The notes below the pieces were generated by a model. It did not search any database. It was not told the origin of the DNA and saw only the letters and a list, made by a program, of their open reading frames with translations. Shown here piece by piece: positions 1 through 10,372 of a stretch of DNA of 64,000 nt. Origin of the DNA: Albugo candida (lineage: Eukaryota > Oomycota > Peronosporomycetes > Albuginales); contig JBDOQK010000018.1 of assembly GCA_040437565.1 (NCBI GenBank), positions 1 through 64,000 on the forward strand. Direction: 5' to 3'. The stretch's first letter is position 1; every line of letters begins with the position of its first letter. The position numbers were made by a program, and so were the translations under genes.

Positions 1-369
1 AGTTCTAGATGGCCAGACAGCCAGGAGAATCATTATTTTCGGAGCATGTTAGAAAGCTAGGGTAGACGTATCATAGAACATCTATTGAGATAGAGAAACG
101 TTAGCTCAATTCTTTTTTGACCGATGAAGAATACATACGTTAACGATCAATCTTGCGGTATAGTGCATATGCGTTGATTATCCCTTATAGCTTTTCTTTT
201 TGGTGAGAAGCATCTCTACAGACGAAACGCCACTTTTGAGTCGGTGCGATTCTCATCCCTGCTGTTGTGTAGCATATCTGCCGCAAAATTGGCCTTCCAC
301 AAATTTCCAGTCCTCAAATCCTAATTCGACTCACACAAAAGACTTCAATATCCACAGGTGCTATTCGAA
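1..369. other. Upstream region, no gene recognised
   Basis: No convincing coding frame was found. A 73-codon plus-strand frame at 200-421 opens with a non-ATG codon and overlaps the start of the secreted-protein gene, so I treat it as chance. The stretch probably holds the promoter and 5' leader of the gene that starts at 370. Confidence 0.4.
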
Positions 370-819
370 ATGTATAACTGCAAAAAACTCACTCTCATTG
401 CATGCGCATATGTCGCACTAACGCAATATGCAATGGCAGGATCAGATGAGCTTTTGTCAGACCAGATAACCATAAATGAGAATTTTGAGCAAGTTCCTTC
501 TAAAACTGGTGAAGTACAAAAAGGCGATAATTGGGACTTATCGCGAGGGGATCCCAAGCCTGATTATCCTGAAGACCCTACGACAACTCAAGATGCATGT
601 GGTTGCATTCCAGTAAGCGTGGTAGGGGACGCGACATATTGTNNNNNNNNNNNNNNNNNNNNNNNNNNNNNNNNNNNNNNNNNNNNNNNNNNNNNNNNNN
701 NNNNNNNNNNNNNNNNNNNNNNNNNNNNNNNNNNNNNNNNNNCAAAACCTTTTAGTCAATCACCACTGAACAAAGTGATACCAATTCGCAGTATAGATGG
801 CTCTTGCAACTACTCATGA
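370..819 (+). CDS. Putative small secreted protein, interrupted by an assembly gap
   Basis: I do not recognise a family. The ATG at 370 opens a frame whose first 24 residues look like a classical signal peptide: short charged N-region (MYNCKK), hydrophobic core (LTLIACAYVAL), and a small-residue cleavage site near AMA/GSDELL. The mature part is acidic and rich in Asp, Glu, Pro and Thr, then has clustered cysteines (DACGC...YC) just before a 100-N gap at 643-742. The frame after the gap (to a stop near 819) is uncertain because the true gap length is unknown. In an oomycete, small secreted Cys-containing proteins are effector candidates, but I see no RXLR, and the cysteine spacing does not match the CX2CX5G pattern described for Albugo CCG effectors. 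The ATG at 358 in another phase of the same track is less likely, because the signal peptide is better formed from 370. Confidence 0.5.
   Translation: MYNCKKLTLIACAYVALTQYAMAGSDELLSDQITINENFEQVPSKTGEVQKGDNWDLSRGDPKPDYPEDPTTTQDACGCIPVSVVGDATYCXXXXXXXXXXXXXXXXXXXXXXXXXXXXXXXXXXKPFSQSPLNKVIPIRSIDGSCNYS
643..742. other. Assembly gap (100 N), no flanking duplication
   Basis: Exactly 100 N, a scaffolding placeholder of unknown true length. Unlike most gaps in this window, I see no copied sequence on the two sides. It splits the secreted-protein gene. Confidence 0.95.
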
Positions 820-1283
820 GAGTTTCAGCTCTCAGTCTTTTCTTTTTGTTAAATACATAGTTCATGTTCCCATACTCCAATTTTTCGTCGTTCCTACATC
901 TGAATGTCTGACGGGATGAAGCCTCTTTACCTGTAAACACTTCAAAGCACGGATAAGCAATCTGCTCAAAGCTTGACGAATAAAAAACAATCGGGACATG
1001 CTTTCGAGATATTGACTCTGCAGAATTAAACTTCTAAATTCTATCCGTAAGAAGTGGGTACAAAGTATATGCACTACTTGAATCGTCTTGATGCGGGTTT
1101 CGAACTTTGATCTATCTAGTAACCGCTGTTGCTTTAGTATCCTACTTCTTTTACTATAATAGACATCCATCGCGATGGTCTTCCAAAAACAGCCGTGCGA
1201 CTGTAAATACAAAGTTAGACGTTTCGGATTGCACCGACTAATCGTAAGCTTAACACCGTTTACTCAATACGATCCAGAAGAGA
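820..1283. other. Intergenic, no gene recognised
   Basis: A minus-strand frame at 862-1212 (116 codons) has no recognisable motif and a composition like translated intergenic DNA. The stretch probably carries the 3' end of the secreted-protein gene and the promoter of the photolyase. Confidence 0.4.
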
Positions 1284-2912
1284 ATGACGACAATTCGATG
1301 TCGACTGGAATCCTGTCTTAAAACTGAAAGAATTCAACTGGATCGGATTAGATGGTTGTATGATGGAGCCATCTCTGCAAAAAAAACGGACACAAGCGCC
1401 CAGGACAAAAAGTATATATTGTATTGGATGCAGACAAGCGTTCGTACGACCTACAATTACGGCTTGGAGTATGCTCTTGAAGCTGCTACTGCGTTAGCTC
1501 TTCCGCTTCAAGTGATATATTTTCTTAGCGATCGATCTGCTGTTCCAAAAAAGCAACTGGCCAGAGATCCGAATGCGTTTGCATTCTCTACGGAAAGGCA
1601 CGCCAAGTTTGCTTTGGAAGGATTAGCTAGTACCAAATCACGGCTGAAAGAGCGAGGTATCGATCTCAAGATTGTACTGTCTGGGAACACCAAGCAAGAA
1701 TCCGAGAACGAAGAAAATGAGGATGAATTTGGTGCTACTCGTTATCATCTACTCGACAGGTGCGCTCGCAATGCGGTGCTCGTGGTGACGGATAGAGCAT
1801 ACATTCGCTTCTCAGCAAACGATACATTGCGTTGTGCTGAATATGCCAAAGAGAGTACAAATGCGTGGGGCCTGGTACAAGTAGAAGGAGATGTTGTAGT
1901 GCCGTCTGCGATTGCTTCTGACAAAGAAGAATATTCAGCAAGAACGATACGGCCCAAAGTGACACGTCACCTCGCAAAATTTCTCGTACAGTTGAAGGAA
2001 CAAGATATATCGGACAAAATCAAAAGCTCAAACTTGAATCTCCTTCATTTCCTACCTTTCAAGCTGTTAAATAAAAATACGAGCACCAAGGATTGCATCC
2101 TGGAAATAGACCCAGCACGTAAAGCAGAAATGCTAGAGGCACTTGACTTGGATCGATCGGTTGTCCCTGTCGAATCGATGCTTGGAGGTGAAGACGAAGC
2201 AGAGCGACATGCAAGAGAGTTTGCCAGGGGTAAGTTGTGCAAATACGCTGAAGCTCGAAATGAACCCGGTGCGGACGGGAGTAGCAATCTCAGTTGTTAT
2301 CTACATTATGGACATATCAGTCCTGTATGGATTGCATTGCTTGTCAAGGAAATAGACGATGCAAATAACAAGAACAGTCAGGACGCTTTCCTGGAAGAGA
2401 TGATTGTTCGTCGGGAGCTATCAGTCAACTTTGTCGTTTATAATCCGGATCGGTACGATTCCATAGAAGGCATTCCTGATTTCGCGAAAAAAACTCTAAA
2501 CGATCACCGCGGTGACGAGCGACCCCATATTTATACTCTCAAGGACTTGGAAAGCGGACTAACCGAAGATAAGTATTGGAATGCAGCGCAATTGGAAGTT
2601 GTACATAGTGGGCGCATGCATGGATATATGCGCATGTACTGGGGAAAGAAAATATTGGAATGGTCAAAAACACCAGAAGAAGCTTTTGAACGAACTGTGT
2701 ACCTGAATAACAAATACAGTTTGGATGCACCGCATCCAAATTCTTACACTGGAGTCGCTTGGACTTTTGGAAAACACGACCAAGGATGGAGAGAGCGAGA
2801 AATTTTTGGGAAGGTGCGTTATATGAATGAAACGGGTTTGAAGCGAAAATTTGACATGGATGGCTATGTCCAAAAAATCAAATCATTGCGGGAAAGTTGC
2901 GGAGATGAGTAG
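1284..2912 (+). CDS. Class II CPD photolyase
   Basis: Light-driven repair of cyclobutane pyrimidine dimers using FAD and normally a second antenna chromophore. The gene is an intronless 542-aa frame starting at a good ATG. The N-terminal Rossmann-like antenna domain starts around residue 45 (YILYWMQTS) and contains the ERHAKFALEGL segment. The C-terminal FAD-binding region has the class II signatures YWNAAQLEVVHSGRMHGYMR (about 430-450) and NKYSLDAPHPNSYTGVAWTF (about 475-495), followed by HDQGW. Length is normal for class II enzymes. There is no obvious organelle-targeting sequence, so I infer action in the nucleus. Class II photolyases are distinct from plant and animal cryptochromes, and the motifs here are clearly on the photolyase side. 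Confidence 0.95.
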   Translation: MTTIRCRLESCLKTERIQLDRIRWLYDGAISAKKTDTSAQDKKYILYWMQTSVRTTYNYGLEYALEAATALALPLQVIYFLSDRSAVPKKQLARDPNAFAFSTERHAKFALEGLASTKSRLKERGIDLKIVLSGNTKQESENEENEDEFGATRYHLLDRCARNAVLVVTDRAYIRFSANDTLRCAEYAKESTNAWGLVQVEGDVVVPSAIASDKEEYSARTIRPKVTRHLAKFLVQLKEQDISDKIKSSNLNLLHFLPFKLLNKNTSTKDCILEIDPARKAEMLEALDLDRSVVPVESMLGGEDEAERHAREFARGKLCKYAEARNEPGADGSSNLSCYLHYGHISPVWIALLVKEIDDANNKNSQDAFLEEMIVRRELSVNFVVYNPDRYDSIEGIPDFAKKTLNDHRGDERPHIYTLKDLESGLTEDKYWNAAQLEVVHSGRMHGYMRMYWGKKILEWSKTPEEAFERTVYLNNKYSLDAPHPNSYTGVAWTFGKHDQGWREREIFGKVRYMNETGLKRKFDMDGYVQKIKSLRESCGDE

Positions 2913-4358
2913 TCGCAGTTAAGGCAGCTTGCTTGGTAACTGACGTTATGTTTGCGTATTGCTTAGTGACGTTGAATGTTACATTGTTCCAATCAGTGTA
3001 TCATCGTCTTGAATGCAGAGTGATGTTGGGGTGCAACCCTCAGTATACTGAATATTTACATGCTGACGGGAAAGATACATGATATAAGTAAATATTTATG
3101 CTCAAGTAACGATTGTATTGAATCAAGTAAAAATGGGGTACATATACAGCATATGAGACGCTCGTAACAAAACGTTGAAGAGTGTCAACCAGCGACTTGA
3201 CAGATGTCGATTTCAACGGGTCCATCGCCACATCTGATACAAAATCGTCGACTGTACGATTAAAATAAGGAGACTTTTTTATTGTTTGTTATAGATGGTA
3301 TTCACTGCGCCCCGTCACAGGCAATCGTGCAGGCATTCACCGCAAATGAGCCATTAGAATTTTGAGGTTTGCAGGATACGATGGGTACCTAAAGTACCCA
3401 CCAAGGAACGTTACTCTGATCGATAAGAGCGTATTTTAACGACAAATGACCCAATTCAGTGGCAAGATACATAAATGGAGCATTTCTCACGCCCAACAAT
3501 ATCTCGGAATACTTTCGGGCACGGGTTCAAGACTGTCCTATACAAATACACTTGCATAAGTGATCCCACACAGAAAATCAATCCCAAGCGCGTTAGCTTA
3601 TATGAATGTGATCTTTGGACTTTTCGGCGAGTCCGAACATGTTAGTGTCAAAGATGTTTATGATTGACCGAAACATTCTGTGGTCAATCTGACGCACTTA
3701 TCGCCATCAAATTTCCTTTCGCACTCCTTCCTGCNNNNNNNNNNNNNNNNNNNNNNNNNNNNNNNNNNNNNNNNNNNNNNNNNNNNNNNNNNNNNNNNNN
3801 NNNNNNNNNNNNNNNNNNNNNNNNNNNNNNNNNNCCACACAGAAAATCAATCCCAAGCGCGTTAGCTTATATGAATGTGATCTTTGGACTTTTCGGCGAG
3901 TCCGAACATGTTAGTGTCAAAGATGTTTATGATTGACCGAAACATTCTGTGGTCAATCTGACGCACTTATCGCCATCAAATTTCCTTTCGCACTCCTTCC
4001 TGCTGCAACGTCTTCTTCTCTCTTCATTCCCTATTTTTTCGCTTTGAAGATATGCGCAAGAAGAGCGTCGAATTTGACGATCACCTAATGGCTCCGCAGT
4101 TGATGATTCTTCGCCTTAGATTCTCCAAGTGATCGTGCATATTGACAGGAAAGGATGGTGTTTCACGAAATATTGCTTCCAACAGAAAAATTGATTCACT
4201 GATATCATTCAAAGAATCAGATGAAAATATCGTCTGTATCTGATTAGGATCGACTCAGACATGCGCCACGATAAAAGATCTGATTCTTGATCATACCGTT
4301 TTGTGTACCAAAGTACTGTCGAGTCAAATTTTGTCAGGGGACAAAAGTAAACCAAACG
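2913..4358. other. Long intergenic stretch with an assembly gap
   Basis: No gene recognised on either strand between the photolyase stop and RAD23. It contains a 100-N gap (3735-3834) with a 169-bp copied flank. The AT-rich sequence just upstream of 4359 is presumably the RAD23 promoter. Confidence 0.5.
3566..4003. repeat. Direct copies of 169 bp flanking a 100-N gap
   Basis: 3566-3734 and 3835-4003 appear identical, with N at 3735-3834. The left copy ends exactly at the gap and the right one starts exactly after it, the signature of two overlapping contig ends that were placed in a scaffold without being merged. Confidence 0.9.
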
Positions 4359-5794
4359 ATGAGATTAACTGTGAAGACACTACAAGGGAACGCTTTTTCG
4401 ATAGAAGCAGAGCTTACAGACACGGTAACTCTCTCCATTCGCTCATACTCTACCCGATTTATAAATCTGTATTCTGTATAAGGTGGCAGTTGTCAAGACA
4501 AAGATCGAAGAAGCACAAGAATTCCAGGCATCTCAGCAGAAATTGATACATGCAGGAAAAATTCTCAAAGATGATACAGTGCTGAGTGAATACAACATCA
4601 AAGAGAACGATTTTATCGTCGTCATGGTGTCCAAGGTATCCTGACTTGCATTTACAGTTTTGCTCAAATTTGACTGAATCGGTCGGTAGCCAAAGGGATC
4701 ACGACCCACTAGCGCAGTACCAAGTAATACGACCGCACAAACACCCACGGTACCATTTCCGGTTCCAAGTACCTCAGCCGCATCTAGCGGGGAAACTTCG
4801 ACTCCATTACCAGTATCTTCATCGACACGTCCGACTACTGAAAGCACAACTTCTGGCAGCTCTACTGGAACGAGTACAGGTGCTTCAAACTCCAGTGCTG
4901 AGGTACACACCTTTTTTTGGAAGATTTGTAAAACCTCATTCATCGTGTAATATGTTGTGTCAGCAGGATGCAAATGTGCGGCAATTGTGTGACATGGGCT
5001 TTCCAGAAGAACAAGTCCGCTCATGTCTGCAAGCTGCGTTCGGAAATCCGGACCGTGCGGTGGAATACCTAATGAATGGAATACCGGAAAACCTGGTCAA
5101 TCCTACAACAGCTGCAGTACCCAGCACAGGAAGCCCAGGTGTTGGTAGCCTGGAACAGCTGCGAAATCACCCGCAGTTTGCTAGTTTTCGTGAAGTAGTA
5201 CGGACAAATCCTGCAGCTCTTCCAGCATTACTACAGCAGATCGGTGGTCAAAATCCTGAGCTTCTGCGTCTCATCCATGAAAATCAATCGCAATTCCTCC
5301 AGATGTTGAATGAAGAATCGACTGCGCCAGCGGCAGAGTCTAGACAAGGTGGACAGGATGTAGCAGGAGGTGGTCAAACGCTATCCGCAGACCATATTCA
5401 GCGCCTTTTGGCGTCGTTGAGCCCAGCACAAATGGCTCAGATGGCCGCTCAAATGGGTTTGTCACCGGAGCAATTGCGTGATGTCTCGCACATGCTTGGT
5501 GAACTACCACCAGGAGCATTGGAGCAACTGTCAAGGGCATATGGTGGTGGCGCTGGTAGTGCCGCAGGAGAAACCGGTGGACATCGTATCATGTTATCTG
5601 AGGAAGAAGCGGCGGCTGTGGATCGGTTGTGCGATATGGGGTTTGACCGCTCGGAAGCAGCGCAAGCATACTTGGCTTGTGAGAAAAATGAAGCGCTTGC
5701 CGCTAATCTATTGATGGATAGTATGAATGAGAACACTGCTCCATCTTCTGGTAGTGGAAGTATGGGCGAAGGAGGTGACGATATATACAACTGA
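4359..5794 (+). CDS. RAD23: RAD23 ubiquitin receptor / nucleotide-excision-repair factor
   Basis: Shuttles ubiquitinated substrates to the proteasome and stabilises XPC/Rad4 in nucleotide excision repair. My model has four exons (4359-4424, 4483-4635, 4690-4902, 4967-5794) with introns of 54-64 nt, and gives 419 aa. Domains in order: ubiquitin-like domain 1-73 (MRLTVKTLQG...KIEEAQEF...LIHAGKIL); Pro/Ser/Thr-rich linker 74-144; UBA1 about 145-190 (LCDMGFPEEQVRSCLQAA); XPC-binding/STI1-like domain about 200-255 (LEQLRNHPQFASFR); UBA2 about 358-405 (VDRLCDMGFDRSEAAQAYLA). Each exon junction keeps the frame and removes in-frame stops. Open reading through the introns gives a false longer product from 4586. 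RAD23 is a known partner of peptide:N-glycanase, which is also encoded in this window. Confidence 0.96.
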
Positions 5795-5978
5795 AAGCAG
5801 CACTGCTACAATTTGAACTGCAGTCCTTTAACGCGACAAAGGCGAGAACCAACAGTACGTATTCATTCTTCCAAGTAGTTTAAATTGGAATAAACTCGTT
5901 TTATTTCAAATCCGTTTTCCAAATGCTATTTCCAGTCGTACCAAGTCCTCTTTTTGCTCCCTCAATCATATCACATTT

Positions 5979-7214
5979 ATGGTGGACGAAGTAGAAAAGC
6001 ATATTTTACGCAAATATGAAATTGTGCAAAAAATCGGAAAAGGAGTACACCTTGTGCTTTGCTTTGTGTTTTTGTCGGCGTATTAACTCTGAGATTGCAG
6101 GCGTATGGAATTGTGTGGAAAGCTATCGATAAAAACACACGCCAAGTTGTAGCTGTGAAGAAATGCTTTGATGCATTTCGGAATCCCACTGATGCACAGC
6201 GAACATTTCGAGAAGTGATGTATTTGCAAGAGCTTCGAGGTCACGAGAATATCATTCGGCTTTTGAATGTGATCAAGGCAGACAATGATCGTGATATCTA
6301 CTTGATTTTCGACCACATGGGTAAGGCTCGCATGCAGCTGTTTTGCGAAGGAATGAAGCTGAGTGTCCGAATAGAAACAGATCTCCATGCCGTTGTTCGA
6401 GCCAACATTTTAGAGGATATACACAAGCGATATATCACGTACCAGCTTTTAAAATCGCTCAAGTATTTGCATTCTGCGGATGTCATACATCGTGACATCA
6501 AACCAAGCAATTTGTTGCTGAATGCGGACTGTCACACGAGGCTTTGTGATTTCGGGTTATGTCGATCCATATCAGAGGATGTAGGTCCGAATCCCACGCT
6601 TACAGATTACGTCGCAACTCGATGGTATCGGGCTCCTGAAATTCTCTTTGGGTCGACGCGATACACAAAAGCTGTCGATATGTGGGCAGTGGGATGTATT
6701 ATTGCCGAAATGATTGCTGGTCGTCCTACATTTCCCGGGACTTCGACAATGAATCAATTGGAGCGAGTCTTGGAAGTTACAGGAATCCCTTCAAACGAAG
6801 ACTTGGATAGTATTGAGTCTCCTTATGCATCAACAATGCTAGAAAGCCTCCGACCATCACGACGGAAGAGTTGGCAAGAGATATTTCCCAAAGCCTCTGA
6901 AGACGCAATCGATCTCATGCGTCAGTGTTTTCAGGTAGGATTTCTTTGGTAGTAGAAAAAATGAAACGCAAGATATTTTGTAGTTTTCGCCTACAAAACG
7001 CATCAATGCAAAAGAAGCTATCAAACATCCATATGTTGCCACCTTTCACAACGAAGAACAAGAGCAGGATGCGCCGGGATCGTTGCAGATTGTCGTTGAC
7101 GACAATACAAAATACTCTGCCGAAGATTATCGTGACCGATTGTATCGAGAAATCATTAAAAAGAAAAAAGAATTACGGCGTATTTTGAAAGGATCGGGAA
7201 GTGGTGGTCGATGA
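5979..7214 (+). CDS. MAPK15/ERK7-8-like atypical MAP kinase
   Basis: Ser/Thr kinase of the ERK7/8 (MAPK15) group, which in other eukaryotes works at basal bodies and cilia and in autophagy. Four exons (5979-6044, 6101-6320, 6375-6934, 6984-7214) give 358 aa. Visible features: glycine-rich loop IGKGAYGIVWKA spanning the first intron; VAVKK with the ATP-binding lysine; catalytic loop HRDIKPSN near residue 132; DFG in CDFGL; activation motif TDY near residue 170 (MAPK15 usually has TEY); RWYRAPE. The segment FRNPTDAQRTFREVMYLQEL and the METDLHAV segment created by splicing are characteristic of the MAPK15 group rather than of CDKs. A long open frame across 6059-6952 retains two introns and should not be used. 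The C-terminal tail after the kinase domain is short and basic, unlike the long tail of animal MAPK15. Confidence 0.92.
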
Positions 7215-7351
7215 CCACTCAAGTGTGATTGATAGTATGGAGTCGTACAGACAAAAAGAAGGATAGATCTATGTGTTAAAACGTAAGCATCAGATGTTGC
7301 TCTATTGTGTTTGGAAGCGCTGGTAAAGATCATGCTTCAAGATGGCGATGC

Positions 7352-8512
7352 TTACTGAAATATGGGTTGCTCCACACGGTGAAATCGCTGATTTCGAGTC
7401 GATTTTGACGATGGAGTTTGCAATATGCTCTGACTGCGTACGTATTTCCGCTTTTTGCTAGACGTTGGTCCCGTTGATGGGGGATTTGCAAACCCGACAT
7501 TTTTTGCATACGCACTTGAGTTGGATTGGACACCATCGCTTTGGACTGAGGCATTGCTTCCTCCTTCAAATCTGACGCGTTGTTGTTTTGGGTACAAATT
7601 GCGCGCTTCTGATGGCTTTTTGAGAGCGCTTTTAGGAGCTGTTTTATATGAATTGTCGGCTTCCCACTCGGCCTCATCGTCAAGCTCTTCATCAGATCCT
7701 TGCCAGGAGAAAAGACTTGGTCTATCCTCTTCATCCCAGTCTGCATTTGAGAGAACTTCAGTTTCAGCGAGCGAGTTTCGGCATTCTGGGATGCAATTCG
7801 ATGAAGCTCCAGACATGGTTCCGCCGTACTGAGGCAAGCAATTTGTCAACAGTACGAGGACGTGGGCCTGTCTTCGTAATTGAGCACAGTGGACAGCCAG
7901 ATTCATTGTCTTTGACGGAATGTCTTCTGTTGTTGTCAAAAGATAGCCCGCACATTCGTAATGTCCATTAAGACTTGCCACAGAGAGTAATGTATGACCA
8001 CAGAAATGATAATGAGGCCAATCCAATGGCTGTTGTGTGAGTAAATGTTTCAAGAAGTGAAGATGGCCGAGTTGAGCGGCAAGGAATACTGGAAGAGGTT
8101 CTGTATCTACTTTTTCTTGGCCAGAATTTTCATTCTGTCCGACGCAGTTGAATTGGAAACCTCGTTGCTGCAGTCGGATAAACACTTGCCATTTATCGAA
8201 ACGAATGCTGACACAATACATTGCGTACCCCCACCACTTGATTGACGACTTGTTTTCCTTTTGGAATGCATTCAAAACCAAGTCTAAGATCTGGATGTCA
8301 CCTTGCTGACACGCCAAGAGCAAAGCATTCATATGTTTTACTGATACATTTTGGGGACTTTGCTTTATAGTGTACTCATTCCAAATAGGATTTGCACCTG
8401 CATCGAGCAAGTCTGCAACTTGCCGAAAGTGGCCATTCTTCACAGCCTTGCGGAGACGAATATGAGCTTCATTTTCTTTGTTATGGAACAATTTACGAAA
8501 TATTTTTGACAT
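7352..8512 (-). CDS. Ankyrin-repeat protein
   Basis: The 386-aa intronless frame starts at an ATG (8512). The N-terminal 230 or so residues carry ankyrin-type helices: RLRKAVKNGHFRQVADLLDA with GANPIWNEYT, then NALLLACQQGDIQILDLVL, PVFLAAQLGHLHFLKHLL and TLLSVASLNGHYECAGYLL, about five or six units, some degenerate. The C-terminal third is low in structure, with an acidic patch (DEELDDEAEWEAD) followed by a basic Ser-rich tail (SSKKRKYVRSQS) that could be a nuclear localisation signal. Ankyrin repeats bind proteins, and nothing here names the partner, so the function is unknown. The gene is convergent with the upstream kinase gene, the two stops being about 140 bp apart. Confidence 0.85.
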   Translation of the reverse strand: MSKIFRKLFHNKENEAHIRLRKAVKNGHFRQVADLLDAGANPIWNEYTIKQSPQNVSVKHMNALLLACQQGDIQILDLVLNAFQKENKSSIKWWGYAMYCVSIRFDKWQVFIRLQQRGFQFNCVGQNENSGQEKVDTEPLPVFLAAQLGHLHFLKHLLTQQPLDWPHYHFCGHTLLSVASLNGHYECAGYLLTTTEDIPSKTMNLAVHCAQLRRQAHVLVLLTNCLPQYGGTMSGASSNCIPECRNSLAETEVLSNADWDEEDRPSLFSWQGSDEELDDEAEWEADNSYKTAPKSALKKPSEARNLYPKQQRVRFEGGSNASVQSDGVQSNSSAYAKNVGFANPPSTGPTSSKKRKYVRSQSILQTPSSKSTRNQRFHRVEQPIFQ

Positions 8513-8811
8513 ATCTTTCTTTGGTCGTACGTTTTGAACAAGTCTTTGGAAAATGATCTCGCATGAGCCAAATTTGTCGGAATTCCATTTCAGCAGAAAT
8601 AGTAATTGCTAACGCTAGTAATTTAGAAGCGAGAGATGGCTAGATGCTTTAACAAATGCGTTGAAACGCTAGAAATGAGAAGGGAAAATTACTGCTTAGA
8701 TTCCATGTTACACACGCAGAAGTATGCATACAGATGAGACCGAAGACGAAGAGAAATGTGACGTAGAATTCTCGTAATATAGGAGCTGATATTTCTTACA
8801 TTATTATCTTA

Positions 8812-9498
8812 TCACAAATCCGATTCGTTATTTAAAGATTGTAATGGCCCGATGAACGCCAATGGGTCATATTGGGCGACTCGGATACATCTTGTAGCAA
8901 TCTCAAGTACGCGGGCGTGCACTTCCTCGATTGTTTTTGTGGCATCAACAACATGCCAACGGCTCTCAGCTACAGGAGTACGATCAAGCTCGATAAGTTT
9001 ATGAAAATTGGCTCGAACTTTTTTTTGAAATTCTACATTCTCGTATCTTTCCCCACCATAATGTTCTCTCTTTGATGCGTCGTCGACAGGAACGTCCAGG
9101 AATATCACAGCATCAGGACGAGGGAGCCCAATTTCTGGCTGCCAGCACCACTGCAAATCCATGCTTGTTTTGGAAGCGGAGAATACGGCACCGCTGTAGG
9201 TGTAACGATCCACCACAATATGTTTTCCGTTTTTCAAATCTGCCTCAATCTTCTCCGCAGCTTCCCATCTATTCGCAGTGAATAGTAAATGAATAGCCCG
9301 ATCATTCACGTGTTCGTCTTTACGTGTCAAATACGCGTCAATGAGCTTTCCAGTCGGCGTTGAGCGATCTGGAAAGCGAAGTAATTCCGAAGCTAACGAC
9401 ATTTTAGTAAGCGCTTCATGTAACAACTTTGTTTGAGTGGTCTTCCCACAGCAGTCCACTCCTTCAATTAAAATGAACACACCTCGCTTCGCACCCAT
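8812..9498 (-). CDS. Thymidylate kinase (dTMP kinase)
   Basis: Phosphorylates dTMP to dTDP with ATP, an essential step in dTTP synthesis. The frame can be read from a TTG at 9519, but the first ATG is at 9498 and gives 228 aa, the usual family length. Seen: P-loop GVDCCGKT at residues 13-20; the DR(Y/S) motif region VVDRYTYSG; SASKTSMDLQWCWQPEIGLP, matching the substrate-binding and LID region; and PDAVIFLDVP. No targeting peptide is evident, so a cytosolic or nuclear enzyme is inferred. It lies only 58 bp downstream of the GEMIN2 stop on the same strand. Confidence 0.95.
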   Translation of the reverse strand: MGAKRGVFILIEGVDCCGKTTQTKLLHEALTKMSLASELLRFPDRSTPTGKLIDAYLTRKDEHVNDRAIHLLFTANRWEAAEKIEADLKNGKHIVVDRYTYSGAVFSASKTSMDLQWCWQPEIGLPRPDAVIFLDVPVDDASKREHYGGERYENVEFQKKVRANFHKLIELDRTPVAESRWHVVDATKTIEEVHARVLEIATRCIRVAQYDPLAFIGPLQSLNNESDL

Positions 9499-9556
9499 TG
9501 GTGTCCGACAACTTAACAAAAATGGGCGTAAACTTATACAATTAACAAGAGTATGT

Positions 9557-10372
9557 TTATTGTGCGAATACTTTGTCCTCGATGTCGTGATACTGCCCGA
9601 AATACTCGCCGGTGATACAGATAAGTATGTTGATACATTTCAAGTATGTGTCATTTTGACCGGTCATTTCATTTCGGAGGTTCCAACAACGACGTAGCAG
9701 CTGCCGGATGATTGCGCTAACGTCAGCACTGGTTGGTCTGTCTAATCTTGCTAGTAGAGCGAAAATCCACACAGCGTGCTCTTTCGTGAGCTGTATTGTT
9801 TCAAGCCATTCTACCTGATACATGAGCAACTTTCTGGTCAGAATTTGGTCAAACTGTAACGCCAGACGCAAGTACGGGGGCGAGCCCGTGTGCTCAGTTC
9901 TATCAGTACTGCATTCTGCATCTATTTCCATAGGTGCATCTTTTACTTCTGTATCTGTATCCAAATCTCGTCCATAGAAAAATCGCATCCAACCAGCTTC
10001 ATCACTTTGTCGTGGTACTTGCGCATGCTCTTCGATGCTACTTTCCTCGGAACGAATCGCTTGCCATCGTCTTATAAGCTGTCGTAACTCTGCGAATTCG
10101 GCCAATACAAATGATTTCCACTCTTCTGAGGGTAAGTGAGCAGGGTCACTAACTATGGAGCAATCTTTAAGGACCGGCACGCGAATGGTTTGACGCTTGT
10201 CGTAATCCCGAGGGTTCACATCGGACACAACAACTTGCGGTATTTCTTCCACTTCATGACGTACGCGCCACAAATATTCTTGAACATCAGCTGGAGGAAG
10301 TCTGTCCTCCATACGCTGCAAGAAATACACTTTGTCAATTCCATCTTCATCAATCGGAAGGACCGCGTTCAT
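9557..10372 (-). CDS. GEMIN2: GEMIN2 (SMN-complex core component)
   Basis: GEMIN2 (Brr1/SIP1) wraps around five Sm proteins and holds them for snRNA loading during spliceosomal snRNP assembly. The 271-aa frame is intronless with an ATG at 10372. Family signatures: EYLWRVRHEVEEIPQVVVSD near the N terminus, the equivalent of the QYLxRVxxEA...PDVVVA segment; and the C-terminal helical block with WIFALLARLDRP, SAIIRQLLRRCWNLR and INILICITGEYFGQ. The central part is diverged and acidic. It is divergent from the ALKBH1-like gene, with about 216 bp between start codons. pICln, which works in the same pathway, is also in this window. Confidence 0.88.
   Translation of the reverse strand: MNAVLPIDEDGIDKVYFLQRMEDRLPPADVQEYLWRVRHEVEEIPQVVVSDVNPRDYDKRQTIRVPVLKDCSIVSDPAHLPSEEWKSFVLAEFAELRQLIRRWQAIRSEESSIEEHAQVPRQSDEAGWMRFFYGRDLDTDTEVKDAPMEIDAECSTDRTEHTGSPPYLRLALQFDQILTRKLLMYQVEWLETIQLTKEHAVWIFALLARLDRPTSADVSAIIRQLLRRCWNLRNEMTGQNDTYLKCINILICITGEYFGQYHDIEDKVFAQ

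Noticed and set aside
370-642. CX2CX5G-type (CCG) Albugo effector motif
   Set aside because: The visible cysteine spacing is C-x-C-x6-G, which does not match; the gap prevents a better test.
4586-5794. 402-codon frame as a stand-alone UBA protein
   Set aside because: Its first 130 or so residues are out-of-frame translation of RAD23 exons and introns.
6059-6952. 297-codon continuous frame as the MAPK coding sequence
   Set aside because: It retains two introns, lacks the glycine-loop exon and stops inside the third intron; the four-exon model restores all kinase motifs.
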